This document shows, in pieces, positions 50,026 to 58,483 of a stretch of 64,000 nt of DNA. Both the position numbers and the translations under genes were made by a program. The notes beneath the pieces are model-generated. The model was not told where the DNA came from. It made no database searches and worked only from the letters and a program-made list of their open reading frames with translations. The stretch is from Natrarchaeobaculum sulfurireducens (lineage in GTDB: Archaea > Halobacteriota > Halobacteria > Halobacteriales > Natrialbaceae): the NCBI RefSeq assembly GCF_003430825.1, contig NZ_CP024047.1, forward strand, positions 1,674,001 through 1,738,000, given 5' to 3'. Each line of letters starts with the position of its first letter. The stretch's first letter is position 1.

Positions 50026-51219
50026 TTACTGAAGCATGTTTTCGATGACAGGCCCGAGTTCGCCGAGGCCGCCTGCTTCGCCCTCGAGGCGGTCAGGGAT
50101 GCGGGAAATCGCGTCGAACGTGCCGATCAAAAGCCCGCCGCCGTCCCCGCTCGGGTAGACCTCGGCGTTCACGTCGGCGATCGTCGCTTCCATTCGAGTC
50201 CATTCACTGGTCGTGAGGCCTTCGAGTTCGAAGAACGCAGCGTAGTGTTCGTCAGCTACAGCCGGATCGATACCCCACTCGAGAAGGTGCGCCCGAAGGT
50301 CACCCGACGTCCCGATATCGAGTTCCCGAACCGACACCGCCCCTCTGGCGGCGCTCGAGCGTTCGGTGAACGCTTTTCCGATGAGTGCTGCATCGCGCGT
50401 TTCGGCGACGTCGTGCGTTCGGATCACGTGAGCACCGCGTTCGACGGCCATCGACGTCGCCGCCAGACTGACCGGAAGTCGCTCCTCGGTATCCCGGCCC
50501 GCGACCTCTCCGAGAAAGTTCTTCCGGTTGATCGAGACGAGGATCGGCTGGCCGAGTGCGCGAAACTCCCGGAGTCGGCGGAACGTCTCACGGTCGTTCT
50601 CGAGAGTCTGGGCCTCGCTCCAGCCGCCGAAGGCGGGATCGACGATGGTCTTGTCGGTGATTCCGTTCTGTTTCAGCGCCTCGTAGACTTGCTCAACGTA
50701 CCCGGCTTCGGCGGCCCAGTCAGCCGAGATGCGGCTCTCCCAGTCGGTTTCCTCGACGGCTCCCGGACGCTCTATGTCCGGCGGACTCGCCATCTTACCG
50801 ACGGCCACGTCGTACTCCGCACAGACCGTCGGCATCTTCGGGTCGGCGAAGCCACAGATGTCGTTGACCATGTCGAACCCCTGTGAGAGTGCTTCATCGG
50901 CAACCGTTGCGTACCGGGTTTCGATCGAGAACACCGCGTCGCCGGAAACGCTTTCGATCGTCTCGAGGGCGACGTGGAGTCGCTCGAGTTCCTCCTCGGC
51001 TGTGAGTACGTCGAACCGTTTGTTGGCAGACTCGAGACCGACGTCGACGATGTCGGCTCCCTCGTCGATGAGCGATTCGTCGACGTAGCGGGCGGCCTCT
51101 CCGGGGTCGTCGTAGACGCTTGGATCGTATGGCGATTCCTCGCTGACGTTCAACACGCCCATAATTCGGGGTGGATACTCGTCGCCGATCCCGAGTCCGG
51201 CCGCGTCGACGCTGTTCAT
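50026..51219 (-). CDS. folP: Dihydropteroate synthase
   Basis: A 397-residue TIM-barrel enzyme joining hydroxymethyldihydropterin pyrophosphate to p-aminobenzoate. Typical blocks are RIMGVLNVSEESPYDPSVYD, IDEGADIVDVGLESANKRFD, FDMVNDICGFADPKM, ILVSINRKNFLGEVAGR and RGAHVIRTHDVAETRDAALI. The C-terminal 110 residues after the barrel are an extra domain not found in bacterial FolP. ATG at 51219 (MNSVDAAGLGIGDE) chosen. Haloarchaea use folates, and this gene with mptE supplies the archaeal-bacterial hybrid route. Confidence 0.9.
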   Translation of the reverse strand: MNSVDAAGLGIGDEYPPRIMGVLNVSEESPYDPSVYDDPGEAARYVDESLIDEGADIVDVGLESANKRFDVLTAEEELERLHVALETIESVSGDAVFSIETRYATVADEALSQGFDMVNDICGFADPKMPTVCAEYDVAVGKMASPPDIERPGAVEETDWESRISADWAAEAGYVEQVYEALKQNGITDKTIVDPAFGGWSEAQTLENDRETFRRLREFRALGQPILVSINRKNFLGEVAGRDTEERLPVSLAATSMAVERGAHVIRTHDVAETRDAALIGKAFTERSSAARGAVSVRELDIGTSGDLRAHLLEWGIDPAVADEHYAAFFELEGLTTSEWTRMEATIADVNAEVYPSGDGGGLLIGTFDAISRIPDRLEGEAGGLGELGPVIENMLQ

Positions 51220-51385
51220 ACGCATCCTCAGGCCAGGAGATAAAAAGACGCCGCGGTTACGGCGGAGTTCCCCGCTATCTCGAGTCGTGGGTGGTCGTCT
51301 CCGGTCGAGAGGGATGGGCGGCTACGCTGTCTAGACAAGTAAGCACACTGATCGAGAGATGAAACAACCGTATCGAGCAGTCGCG

Positions 51386-52615
51386 TTATTCGGTCTCTTC
51401 GAGGACGGCTAGCCTGGAGTCTCGCAGGAGTACCTTCTTCACGATCGACGGGTTCTCGAGCAGGCGATGTTTCGCGTGCGCACCGCGGCCGCGCCCGCGA
51501 CCTTCGCGCTCGGATTGAATGACGTTGAGGAAGTTCTGTTCCTGAAGGATTTCCTGGACGCGCCGTTCGGAGAGTACGTCGAAATCGAGCTGGCGAGCGA
51601 CCTCTTTGTACTGGTTGTAGATGATCTTCGTCGGGAACTCTTTTTGTGTGCTGTTCTCGGTGAGCAGTGTCAGTGAGTAGAGGATCGCTTTCGCCTGCTG
51701 GGGCGAGCCTTCGATCAGTTCGTTGAATCGGTCGGCTTCGGTCTTCTCTTTCGCGTCGCGGACGTGGTTGGCCGTAACTCGCGTGGCATTTTGCTTCTTG
51801 GCAATCCGGCCGGCGTTTCGGAGGATGTCGATCGCCTTTCGTGCGTCACCGTGCTCCTGGGCGGCGAGTGCGGCCGTCAACGGAATCACGTCGTCGGACA
51901 GCACCCCGTCGTGGAACGCGTCCTGGCGTTTCTCGAGGATCTCGACGAGCTGGTTGGCGTCGTACGGCGAGAAGACGAGTTCGTCCCGTGAGAGACTCGA
52001 CTTGACTCGTTCGGAGAGGTGATCCGGGAAGTCGATCTTGTTCGAGATGCCGATGATACCGATGCTCGAGTTCGAGATGCGTCGGTTTTCGCCCGCTCGC
52101 GAGAGCTTGCGGAGGACTTCGTCGTCCTCGAGCATGTCGATCTCGTCCAGGATGACGATGGTCACGTCCGTACAACGGTCGACGGCCTGCCAAAGTCGTT
52201 TGTAGTAGTCGCCGGTGCCGAGGCCGCGGTCTGGAATCGAGACGCCGCTGTCACCGGGTTCGTTGACGAGTTGGGCGATCGTCTTGATGATCGATGCCTC
52301 AGTGTTCTGCTCGCCGCAGTCGATGAAGGCGTACTTTACTGTGACGTTGTCGCGTTCAGCCTCGGAGATCACCCGCTTTGTGACCGACCGAGAGATGAGC
52401 GACTTGCCAGTTCCCGTCTTTCCGAAGATGAACAGGTGGTTCGGTTCGCTCCCGAAAATCGCCGGGTTCAGGGCGTCCGCCACCCGCTGCATCTGCTCGT
52501 CACGGCCAACGATCCGGTCCGGACCGGGGAGGTGTGTGATCTCGAGCAACCGCTCGTCGGCAAAGACCGGATCGTCGTACCGAAAGAGTGGATCACGATC
52601 GTCGTTCGCGGACAT
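51386..52615 (-). CDS. orc1: Orc1/Cdc6 replication initiator
   Basis: A 409-residue AAA+ origin-binding protein. Walker A is FIFGKTGTGKSLISR (63-77), Walker B VTIVILDEIDMLEDDEVLRK (151-170), sensor 1 GIIGISNKIDF, and the C-terminal winged helix (about 310-400) contains AKAILYSLTLLTEN and LDFDVLSERRVQEILQ. The Glu/Arg-rich GRGRGRGAHAKHRL stretch lies in the wing. It is transcribed away from an adjacent ORB-containing origin, the standard position of the origin-linked haloarchaeal orc/cdc6 gene. Confidence 0.95.
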   Translation of the reverse strand: MSANDDRDPLFRYDDPVFADERLLEITHLPGPDRIVGRDEQMQRVADALNPAIFGSEPNHLFIFGKTGTGKSLISRSVTKRVISEAERDNVTVKYAFIDCGEQNTEASIIKTIAQLVNEPGDSGVSIPDRGLGTGDYYKRLWQAVDRCTDVTIVILDEIDMLEDDEVLRKLSRAGENRRISNSSIGIIGISNKIDFPDHLSERVKSSLSRDELVFSPYDANQLVEILEKRQDAFHDGVLSDDVIPLTAALAAQEHGDARKAIDILRNAGRIAKKQNATRVTANHVRDAKEKTEADRFNELIEGSPQQAKAILYSLTLLTENSTQKEFPTKIIYNQYKEVARQLDFDVLSERRVQEILQEQNFLNVIQSEREGRGRGRGAHAKHRLLENPSIVKKVLLRDSRLAVLEETE

Positions 52616-52717
52616 TGCAGTACCGGGTGGCTTCCAACCGAACTGAAATAAACCTATGGAGATCGATCGCGGGTGTAAATCCGCCGGCTCGAGTCGTTAC
52701 ACCCGCCTCACCGACCG

Positions 52718-52735
52718 TATTTATAATATATGACT
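52718..52735. other. AT-rich duplex-unwinding element of oriC
   Basis: TATTTATAATATATGA within an otherwise GC-rich region, 100 bases from the orc1 start and flanked by ORB-like boxes. It may also contain the TATA box of orc1. Confidence 0.6.
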
Positions 52736-52768
52736 CTGTCGCCGACCTCGCGCTTCTAACGCCGATTT

Positions 52769-52800
52769 GGGGGGGACTCACCTCGGTCGCGGATGTAACG
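52769..52800 (-). other. ORB box with G-string
   Basis: Minus-strand CGTTACATCCGCGACCGAGG followed by TGAGTCCCCCCC. Matches the origin recognition box core shared with the other boxes in this origin. Confidence 0.7.
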
Positions 52801-52828
52801 GAGACTCGAGGTGGGTTCTGGATAGGTG

Positions 52829-52860
52829 AGCGGGAGGGGAGCGAGAGGGGAGCGAGAGGT
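52829..52860. repeat. Purine-rich 11-bp tandem repeats
   Basis: The unit AGGGGAGCGAG occurs twice in a row within a longer purine-only stretch. It lies between the AT-rich element and the main repeat array of the origin. Confidence 0.55.
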
Positions 52861-52967
52861 GGTCGATGATGCGTTGATCAGACAGGAGAGATAGACGGTG
52901 GGAGAGGCGGAGGAAGCGGCAGGCACGATGGAAAATAGTTTCGACATGCTTGCTCGACCATACCAAC

Positions 52968-53066
52968 AGATCTCGTATCATGGTCCATGTTGCACCTAAC
53001 CGATCTCGTGCCACGGTCCGTATTGCACCTAACCGATCTCGTGCCACGATCCGCATCGCACCTAAG
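52968..53066. repeat. Three tandem 33-bp repeats inside oriC
   Basis: Units at 52968-53000, 53001-53033 and 53034-53066. Each starts (C/A)GATCTCGT, has a variable TCATGG or CCACGG-like middle, and ends with GCACCTAA(C/G). Units 2 and 3 differ at four positions or so; unit 1 is more diverged. There is no spacer, so it is not a CRISPR. The unit does not match the ORB core. Confidence 0.85.
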
Positions 53067-53070
53067 CATC

Positions 53071-53105
53071 GGAGGGGACACACACCCCCGTCGCGTTTGT
53101 AACGG
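53071..53105 (-). other. ORB box with G-string
   Basis: Minus-strand CCGTTACAAACGCGACGGGG followed by GTGTGTGTCCCC. Almost identical in reverse orientation to the box at 53226. Confidence 0.75.
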
Positions 53106-53170
53106 GTGAGAGAGGGGGTGGGTCTGATCTCATCTGGAGTGTTCCGAATAGTGGGCCAATTTCGACTGGA

Positions 53171-53199
53171 TTTTACACCCGCGATAGAGGTGTGTTCCA
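53171..53199 (+). other. ORB box
   Basis: Plus-strand TTTTACACCCGCGATAGAGG followed by TGTGTTCCA. Same core as the other boxes, without the long C-run. Confidence 0.75.
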
Positions 53200-53225
53200 G
53201 TACAGTACTCCCGGCTAAAACAAGC

Positions 53226-53255
53226 TTACAAACGCGACGGAGGTGTGTCCCCCCT
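53226..53255 (+). other. ORB box with G-string
   Basis: Plus-strand TTACAAACGCGACGGAGGTG followed by TGTCCCCCCT. Inverted with respect to the box at 53071. Confidence 0.75.
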
Positions 53256-53420
53256 CAGCAACCACCAGTCCTGCACGAAGCACCTGGCAAACGGCCCTCG
53301 TTTCCAGCAGACGCTTCCCTACAGAACGCGCGATTTTTGACGATTCGCCGTCAACCGACGACGTGAGTCCGGAACCGTCCGTTTACCGCCGCCGTTCCGA
53401 CCAGTGAACTCGAGACCGTC

Positions 53421-54188
53421 ATGACAGAATCACCCACCGCCTCCGACCTCCCATCAGACCGAACACCGCCAGCAGTCGCCGTCGTCGACGCACAATCGCC
53501 CGGCAACGTCGGAACGATCGCTCGAGCGATGAAGAACTTCGGCTTCGATGAGCTCCTGTTAGTCGATCCACCGGACCTCGATCCGGACGGTGAGGCGTAC
53601 GGCTTCGCCGGCCACGCTCGAGCGGACGTCCTTCCGAATGCAACCAAGCTATCGTTCGACGAACTCGCTACGAAGTACCATACGATCGGCTGTACGGCAG
53701 TCACGAACGAAGACGATCGGAGTCACATTCGATTTCCCTTCTCGACCCCAGCCCAACTCGCCGAACGGTTGCCAACGGTCGAAGCCCCGACGGCACTCGT
53801 CTTCGGTCGCGAACGGGTTGGACTGACGAACGACGAGCTAGCCAGAATCGACGAGATCTGCTCGATTCCAGCCAACGCGGCGTATCCCGTCCTCAACCTC
53901 GGGCAGGCTGCGACGATCACGCTGTATGAACTTCGGCCACTTACACTCGAGGCCGAGGAGACGCAACTTCCCGACCTCGAGCGGGTTCGTGCCTCGGAAG
54001 CAACGCTCGAACGGCTCTACGGCCAGTGGGGATCGCTACTCGAGGAACTCAACCACCCGGAAGAGAAGCGGCCCAAAACGATGCGAATGCTTCGGCGGGT
54101 CTACGGTCGAGCGGACCTCACCGAACGAGAGGCGAACACCTTCCTCGGGCTCCTCAGGCGGGCAACGGAACGTCCCGACGTGCGGTGA
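53421..54188 (+). CDS. SPOUT-family RNA 2'-O-methyltransferase, TrmJ-like
   Basis: A 255-residue methyltransferase of the SpoU/TrmH class. Motif 1 is AVVDAQSPGNVGTIARAMKN, motif 2 TALVFGRERVGLTNDELARI and motif 3 IPANAAYPVLNLGQAATITL, which form the knotted SAM site. Length, the NVGTIARAMKNFGF form and the C-terminal helical extension (TMRMLRRVYGRADLTEREAN) fit archaeal TrmJ, which methylates position 32 of some tRNAs. The start at 53421 follows the origin region. Target RNA not proven. Confidence 0.88.
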   Translation: MTESPTASDLPSDRTPPAVAVVDAQSPGNVGTIARAMKNFGFDELLLVDPPDLDPDGEAYGFAGHARADVLPNATKLSFDELATKYHTIGCTAVTNEDDRSHIRFPFSTPAQLAERLPTVEAPTALVFGRERVGLTNDELARIDEICSIPANAAYPVLNLGQAATITLYELRPLTLEAEETQLPDLERVRASEATLERLYGQWGSLLEELNHPEEKRPKTMRMLRRVYGRADLTEREANTFLGLLRRATERPDVR

Positions 54189-54210
54189 TATCTGACACTC
54201 GCTTCCACGT

Positions 54211-54260
54211 CTAGATCTAGTTCTAGTCTAGTTCTAGTCTAGTTATAAGCTAGTTCTCGT
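54211..54260. repeat. Array of seven CTAG sites in 11-bp tandem repeats
   Basis: CTAG occurs at 54211, 54217, 54223, 54228, 54234, 54239 and 54250. From 54217 the sequence is four 11-bp units: CTAGTTCTAGT, CTAGTTCTAGT, CTAGTTATAAG and CTAGTTCTCGT. It lies in the gap between two convergent genes. CTAG is strongly under-represented in haloarchaeal genomes, and outside the rRNA genes it is sparse in this window too. Confidence 0.85.
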
Positions 54261-54284
54261 TACAGAACGAACATACTGAACCCA

Positions 54285-54731
54285 TCACTTTTTGACGTCA
54301 GTGTGACAGTCGGGTGAACGGACTGGACACTCTTCGATCGATCGAAAGAAGGCGATCCCGTAGTCGTGGATTTCGGCGAAAAGGATCACGCATCCGGCGC
54401 TATCAGCCGTAGTGAACTCATCCCAGTCCCCGCTTTCGGCCTCCCGGACTCGGATCCGTAATGGCTCATCTGGCCAGACACAATCAATGGGCGTCCCATC
54501 CACTCCCGAGTCTAGCTTGTACGTGTCCTCGTGGACTACCTCGTCCGTATTGTTGTGCTCGAGTCTGAGTTCAACCGTGACGGACTCGTCACGATCATTT
54601 ATCAGAAGAAACCGTTGAAGGGTCCCATGGGACTCACCGGAGCCACCTAGACAGCCCGCCATAACTCCGGATCCAGCGATAGCACTTCCCTCGATGAACT
54701 GCCGTCGGTTCACAGTATAGTCTCGTGACAC
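54285..54731 (-). CDS. Tat-exported lipoprotein, function unknown
   Basis: A 148-residue protein with a Tat signal and lipobox: NRRQFIEGSAIAGSGVMAGC, Cys27. The mature part is an acidic beta-rich domain (GTLQRFLLINDRDESVTVEL, VHEDTYKLDSG, EPLRIRVREAES), of the kind often found in haloarchaeal surface lipoproteins. No domain name recognised. Convergent with the methyltransferase. Confidence 0.72.
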   Translation of the reverse strand: MSRDYTVNRRQFIEGSAIAGSGVMAGCLGGSGESHGTLQRFLLINDRDESVTVELRLEHNNTDEVVHEDTYKLDSGVDGTPIDCVWPDEPLRIRVREAESGDWDEFTTADSAGCVILFAEIHDYGIAFFRSIEECPVRSPDCHTDVKK

Positions 54732-54853
54732 GATGCAGGGGTAAAACCATCTAGACGGTAATACGAAACAGTTCGTATACCGATCACACCGTCTGGGGTT
54801 TGCACTTAGTCCCTCGCTCCGAACCGCGCTCCCCTCGTGCGATCGGGTGATCG

Positions 54854-54882
54854 GGTGCGCACTGACGTTCAGTGGCTACTAC
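54854..54882. repeat. Dispersed dyad repeat, copy at the 3' end of the DMT transporter gene
   Basis: GGTGCGCACTGACGTTCAGT plus GGCTACTAC, with CACTG..CAGTG arms. It agrees with 48396-48425 at all but about three positions. This copy overlaps the last codons of the transporter gene. Confidence 0.6.
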
Positions 54883-55933
54883 AGTTACCCTCGGCTCCCG
54901 TCGCTTCCTGAATTTTCTCGTTTGAACCGTCTTCGAGCACACTGCCGCCGTCCGTTCGGGGTTCCGTGCGGTTCGGTGGAATCCGAATCGGTTCTTTGCC
55001 CGCCGGTTTCGTCCACGATCGCAAGAGGTACCGGAGCGTCCGACGCTTGACAACGATGAAACCGACGAGGATCGTCACCAGACCGACAACCGTCACCGAG
55101 TCGACGACCGTTCCGAGCACGAGCCAGCTAACACCGATCGCGACCGCGGGTTCGGCATATCCGACGAGGTTGACCTGTACCGCACCGGTCCGATCGAGCA
55201 ACTCGAAATACACCAGGAATGCGAAGACGCCAGAGACGAGTGTGAGATAGAGGTACGAAACGATCGCCGTCGAACTCATCTCGATCGCCCCGACTGACTC
55301 CCCGCGAAGTCCCGCCCAAATAAGCAACACGCCAGCCCCGAACAGCATCGCCCACGCCTCGAGCGACTCGAGCGGTAGGTCCGACTCGAGTGGCTTAATC
55401 AGGACGCTCCCGAGCGCGAACGCGACGGCTGAGCCGAACACGAGCGCGGCTCCCAGGGTAAATCCGTCTCCGAGACCGGTCGGGTCCGGACGGACGACGA
55501 GGACGACTCCCATGAGTCCCAACACGAAGCCGACGATACCCAGGCGACCCAGCCGCTCGTCGGGCAGTACCACACCGGCGAACGCCACGGTGAGGATCGG
55601 TGCGGTGCTGACGATGGTTGCCGCGACTGCACCGGAGACGTACAGTTCGCCCATATACAACAGGCCGTGATAGAGTGCGATGACGAACGCGCCGACAACA
55701 GTGACCGCGAGCCACTCGTCGCGACCGGACGGCCGGACCCGGTCAGTGACCAGCATTGCATATCCCAGGACGAGTATTCCCGCCACGGCGTATCGTAATC
55801 CCGCAAACAACAGTGGCGGAACGTACTCGAGGCCGACTTCGATCGCAACGAAAGAGCTTCCCCAGCAAACAGCCAGCATCGAAAAGAGCACCGCATTCCG
55901 GGAGCTGGCTGGTACCGATGCTAAACGAATCAT
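54869..55933 (-). CDS. DMT superfamily EamA transporter
   Basis: A 354-residue membrane protein with ten hydrophobic helices in two EamA repeats, for example NAVLFSMLAVCWGSSFVAIE in repeat 1 and FGSAVAFALGSVLIKPLESD in repeat 2. Both EamA units end in typical VGFVLGLMGVVLVVRPD-like and LVTILVGFIVV-like helices. The C-terminal 50 residues are soluble and basic to acidic. EamA proteins export metabolites or amino acids; the substrate is unknown. A divergent Lrp-type regulator at 56113 may control it. Confidence 0.88.
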   Translation of the reverse strand: MIRLASVPASSRNAVLFSMLAVCWGSSFVAIEVGLEYVPPLLFAGLRYAVAGILVLGYAMLVTDRVRPSGRDEWLAVTVVGAFVIALYHGLLYMGELYVSGAVAATIVSTAPILTVAFAGVVLPDERLGRLGIVGFVLGLMGVVLVVRPDPTGLGDGFTLGAALVFGSAVAFALGSVLIKPLESDLPLESLEAWAMLFGAGVLLIWAGLRGESVGAIEMSSTAIVSYLYLTLVSGVFAFLVYFELLDRTGAVQVNLVGYAEPAVAIGVSWLVLGTVVDSVTVVGLVTILVGFIVVKRRTLRYLLRSWTKPAGKEPIRIPPNRTEPRTDGGSVLEDGSNEKIQEATGAEGNCSSH

Positions 55934-56112
55934 ATCCAGTTCGGAATTCTGACTTCCACTTAGGTGTTTCTACAACAAGACGTGAATTCTCGAAAGCAAA
56001 TCCACAGATGTGAATCAAACACAAGTAAGCACAGAATGCGGCACTGGTTTTGTAGGAAACTCCAATTAGGTAAGCCGAAGGACATTTACTCTGCCCCGAC
56101 GACAGTCCGCGT

Positions 56113-56595
56113 ATGGACGAGCGCGACGTCCGGTTGCTGAAGGCGATCGCCGAACTCGGCACGGGAAGTCCGGAACGACTCCACGACGAAACCGATATCC
56201 CCGTCTCGACGATCCACTATCGCCTCTCGAATCTTCGGGAGGAGGGAGTGATAACGAACGACCGGTACGACATCGATCTCGAGAAACTCGGTCTCGGCGT
56301 GACCGTCATCGTCGAGGTCCATGCCGATTACGAAGGGTCCTACGAGGAGTTTGCGGATCGAATGCTCACGGTCGAGGGAGTCACGAACGTCTTTTTTACG
56401 ATGGGCGAGACCGACTTCATCGTCATCGCCAGATTAAGCGACAGCGACATGGTCGAGCGGCTGATCGCCGAGTTCGAGGAACTCGAGGGTGTCGACCGGA
56501 CGGATTCGACGTTCGTCATCGCTGTGATCGAAGAACGGGACGCGTTACAGAGTTACGAGCTGGAGACGTTGCTCGAGGAGTTGACTGACGACTGA
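56113..56595 (+). CDS. Lrp/AsnC family transcriptional regulator
   Basis: A 160-residue regulator. N-terminal winged helix: MDERDVRLLKAIAELGTGSP, ERLHDETDIPVSTIHYRLSN, LREEGVI. C-terminal RAM/AsnC ligand domain: VIVEVHADYEGSYEEFADRM, VFFTMGETDFIVIARLSDSD. These proteins sense amino acids and act as dimers to octamers. It is divergent from the DMT exporter with 179 bases between, so control of that exporter is plausible. Confidence 0.9.
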   Translation: MDERDVRLLKAIAELGTGSPERLHDETDIPVSTIHYRLSNLREEGVITNDRYDIDLEKLGLGVTVIVEVHADYEGSYEEFADRMLTVEGVTNVFFTMGETDFIVIARLSDSDMVERLIAEFEELEGVDRTDSTFVIAVIEERDALQSYELETLLEELTDD

Positions 56596-56614
56596 TTCGG
56601 GGGCTACGGGGATT

Positions 56615-58483
56615 TCAGGTCCGGTTTTGGATCTCCTCACGGAGCAGTTGACTCACGAGGTCGCCGTCTGCTTTCCCCCGGAGTGCACCCATACACTCGC
56701 CCATCAGCGCAGAGAACGCCTGCATACCCTCGTCTTCGACTTGGGCTTCGTTGCGCTCGACGACCTCGGCGACAGCCTCGCGGACTGCGTCATCGTCGAC
56801 GCCGCCGAGTCCGGCCGCTTCCGCGGCCGCGTCGGCCGTCAGGGCTGGATCGTCTGCGAGGGCGGTGAGGAGATCCGGAACGCCCTCGTTCGGGAGGTCG
56901 CCGGTTTCCACCATTTCCAACACGTCCGAGAGGTGGTCGTCGGTCAGGCTCTCAATAGGGACGTCGTCCCGGCGGAGTTCGGTTAGGGTGGACTCGAGCG
57001 TCGAGGCGGCAAGTGTCGGGTCGATGCCGTCGGCTACGACCTCCTCGAACAGCGGCATGTGTTTGCCGTAGGCGACCTGCTCGGCGAGACCGGCGTCGAG
57101 ATCGTACTCGGCCTGATAGCGCTCGACCTTCTCGGTCAGCAGTTCCGGCGTTGGAACCTCGCTCGGGTCCGGTTCGACCGGTGGCACGTCGGTCTCGGGA
57201 TACATCCGTGCCGCGCCGGGGAGCGGCCGGAGATACCGCGTCGTTCCGTCGTCGTTTGCACCCCGAGTCTCTTCGGGGACACCCTCGAGTGCTGTTTTCG
57301 CCCGTTCTGCGACGGCTTCGATCGCGCTTTCGGCGACGTCGGTGTCGTCGGCGACGATGGCGACGGCGTCTTGGGGGTCGGCACCGACGGCCTCGCGAAG
57401 CGATGTGACTTCCGCCTCGGTGACGCCGTACGCTGGCAGTTCGTCGGTGTGGAAAATGCCGCCAGCGCCGTGGCGCTTTGCGTGGTCTGAGAACTCGGTG
57501 CCGAGTCGACGATCCGGCGCGATCTCACGACCGACCAGTCCGTCGAAGCCCGAGAGTAAGACGGCCATCACGGACCCACCGTCGTTCAGTGCGCCGCGGA
57601 GAACACCGCTGTCAGTCTCTGTGAACACGTCGGTCACGTCCTGAGGCTTGCCGATGGCGGCGTCTCGTTCGGCCAACTCGTCGGCGATCTCGACGAGTGC
57701 GACCTGTCGTCCGACCTCGTTACGGACGATGTCGTCGATGTCGTCGAGACTCTGGACGCCTTTGATCTCGACGCGAGAACCAGCCGCGATGGAGACGTTG
57801 ACGTCCTGGCGGATCGTCCCGAGTCCGCGCTTGACTTTGCCCGTCGAGCGAAGCAACATGCCGATGCGCTCGGCGGCCTCGAGCGCCTGCTCGGGACTCG
57901 AGATGTCCGGGCTGGTCCCGATTTCGACCAGTGGGATCCCGAGTCGGTCGAGGCTAAACCGGACGCCGTCGTCGGTTTCCTCGATGCGCTGGGCGCTTTC
58001 TTCTTCGAGCAACAGATCTTCGATCCCGACGGCTCCGTCGCTGGTTTCGATCTCGCCTTCGGTAGCGATCAACGTCGAGCGCTGGAAGCCCGTCGTGTTC
58101 GAGCCGTCGACGACGATCTTTCGCATGACGTTGGCCTGATCGACCGGTGCCATGTCCATCAGCTGTGCGACCTCGAGGGCGGTCTCGAGGGCTTCCTCGT
58201 CGAGTTCGTGGGGCGGTTCGTCGTCCGCTTCGACGAGACAGGTCGAGTCGTACGCGAGGTATTCGAACTCGCGGTCGACCTTGCTCTCCTCGACGGCGGC
58301 CGCGTCGAGTTCGCCCAGTTCGCTGCGCGTGGGGTGGAGATACCGGGTGAACGTCCGGGTTGCTTCTTCGGGTTCGCGAAGCTCGGTCGGACACTGACAG
58401 AACAGTTTCGTCGCCGTATCGAGTTGCTGGTGGATCTCCAGCCCGGCGACGAGTCCGAGTTCCTCGTAGTCGTACTCGGTCAT
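56615..58483 (-). CDS. gatE: Glu-tRNA(Gln) amidotransferase subunit E
   Basis: A 622-residue subunit of the archaeal GatDE complex that makes Gln-tRNA(Gln) from Glu-tRNA(Gln). GatB/E core: GLVAGLEIHQQLDTATKLFC with QCP (zinc site), NVMRKIVVDGSNTTGFQRST, GTIRQDVNVSIAAGSRVEIK. The AspRS-like insert (LSGFDGLVGREI) and the YqeY-like tail (EGMQAFSALMGECMGALRGK) distinguish GatE from GatB. The ATG at 58483 (MTEYDYEELG) is used; an in-frame extension to 58633 runs through a tandem repeat and is rejected. gatD is not in the window. Confidence 0.95.
   Translation of the reverse strand: MTEYDYEELGLVAGLEIHQQLDTATKLFCQCPTELREPEEATRTFTRYLHPTRSELGELDAAAVEESKVDREFEYLAYDSTCLVEADDEPPHELDEEALETALEVAQLMDMAPVDQANVMRKIVVDGSNTTGFQRSTLIATEGEIETSDGAVGIEDLLLEEESAQRIEETDDGVRFSLDRLGIPLVEIGTSPDISSPEQALEAAERIGMLLRSTGKVKRGLGTIRQDVNVSIAAGSRVEIKGVQSLDDIDDIVRNEVGRQVALVEIADELAERDAAIGKPQDVTDVFTETDSGVLRGALNDGGSVMAVLLSGFDGLVGREIAPDRRLGTEFSDHAKRHGAGGIFHTDELPAYGVTEAEVTSLREAVGADPQDAVAIVADDTDVAESAIEAVAERAKTALEGVPEETRGANDDGTTRYLRPLPGAARMYPETDVPPVEPDPSEVPTPELLTEKVERYQAEYDLDAGLAEQVAYGKHMPLFEEVVADGIDPTLAASTLESTLTELRRDDVPIESLTDDHLSDVLEMVETGDLPNEGVPDLLTALADDPALTADAAAEAAGLGGVDDDAVREAVAEVVERNEAQVEDEGMQAFSALMGECMGALRGKADGDLVSQLLREEIQNRT

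Larger units (their letters stand above)
52616..53345. other. Predicted replication origin (oriC)
   Basis: 730 bases with no gene, next to orc1. It contains six ORB-like boxes sharing the core TTACAnnCGCGAnnGAGGTG: 52661-52680 (-, partial), 52697-52716 (+, partial), 52769-52800 (-), 53071-53105 (-), 53171-53199 (+) and 53226-53255 (+). The latter four end in runs of C or G, the G-string of haloarchaeal ORBs. An AT-rich unwinding element is at 52718-52735. A 3 x 33-bp tandem repeat (52968-53066) and a purine-rich stretch (52829-52860) lie between the two ORB groups. Inverted ORB pairs around a central part are typical of archaeal origins. Confidence 0.85.
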
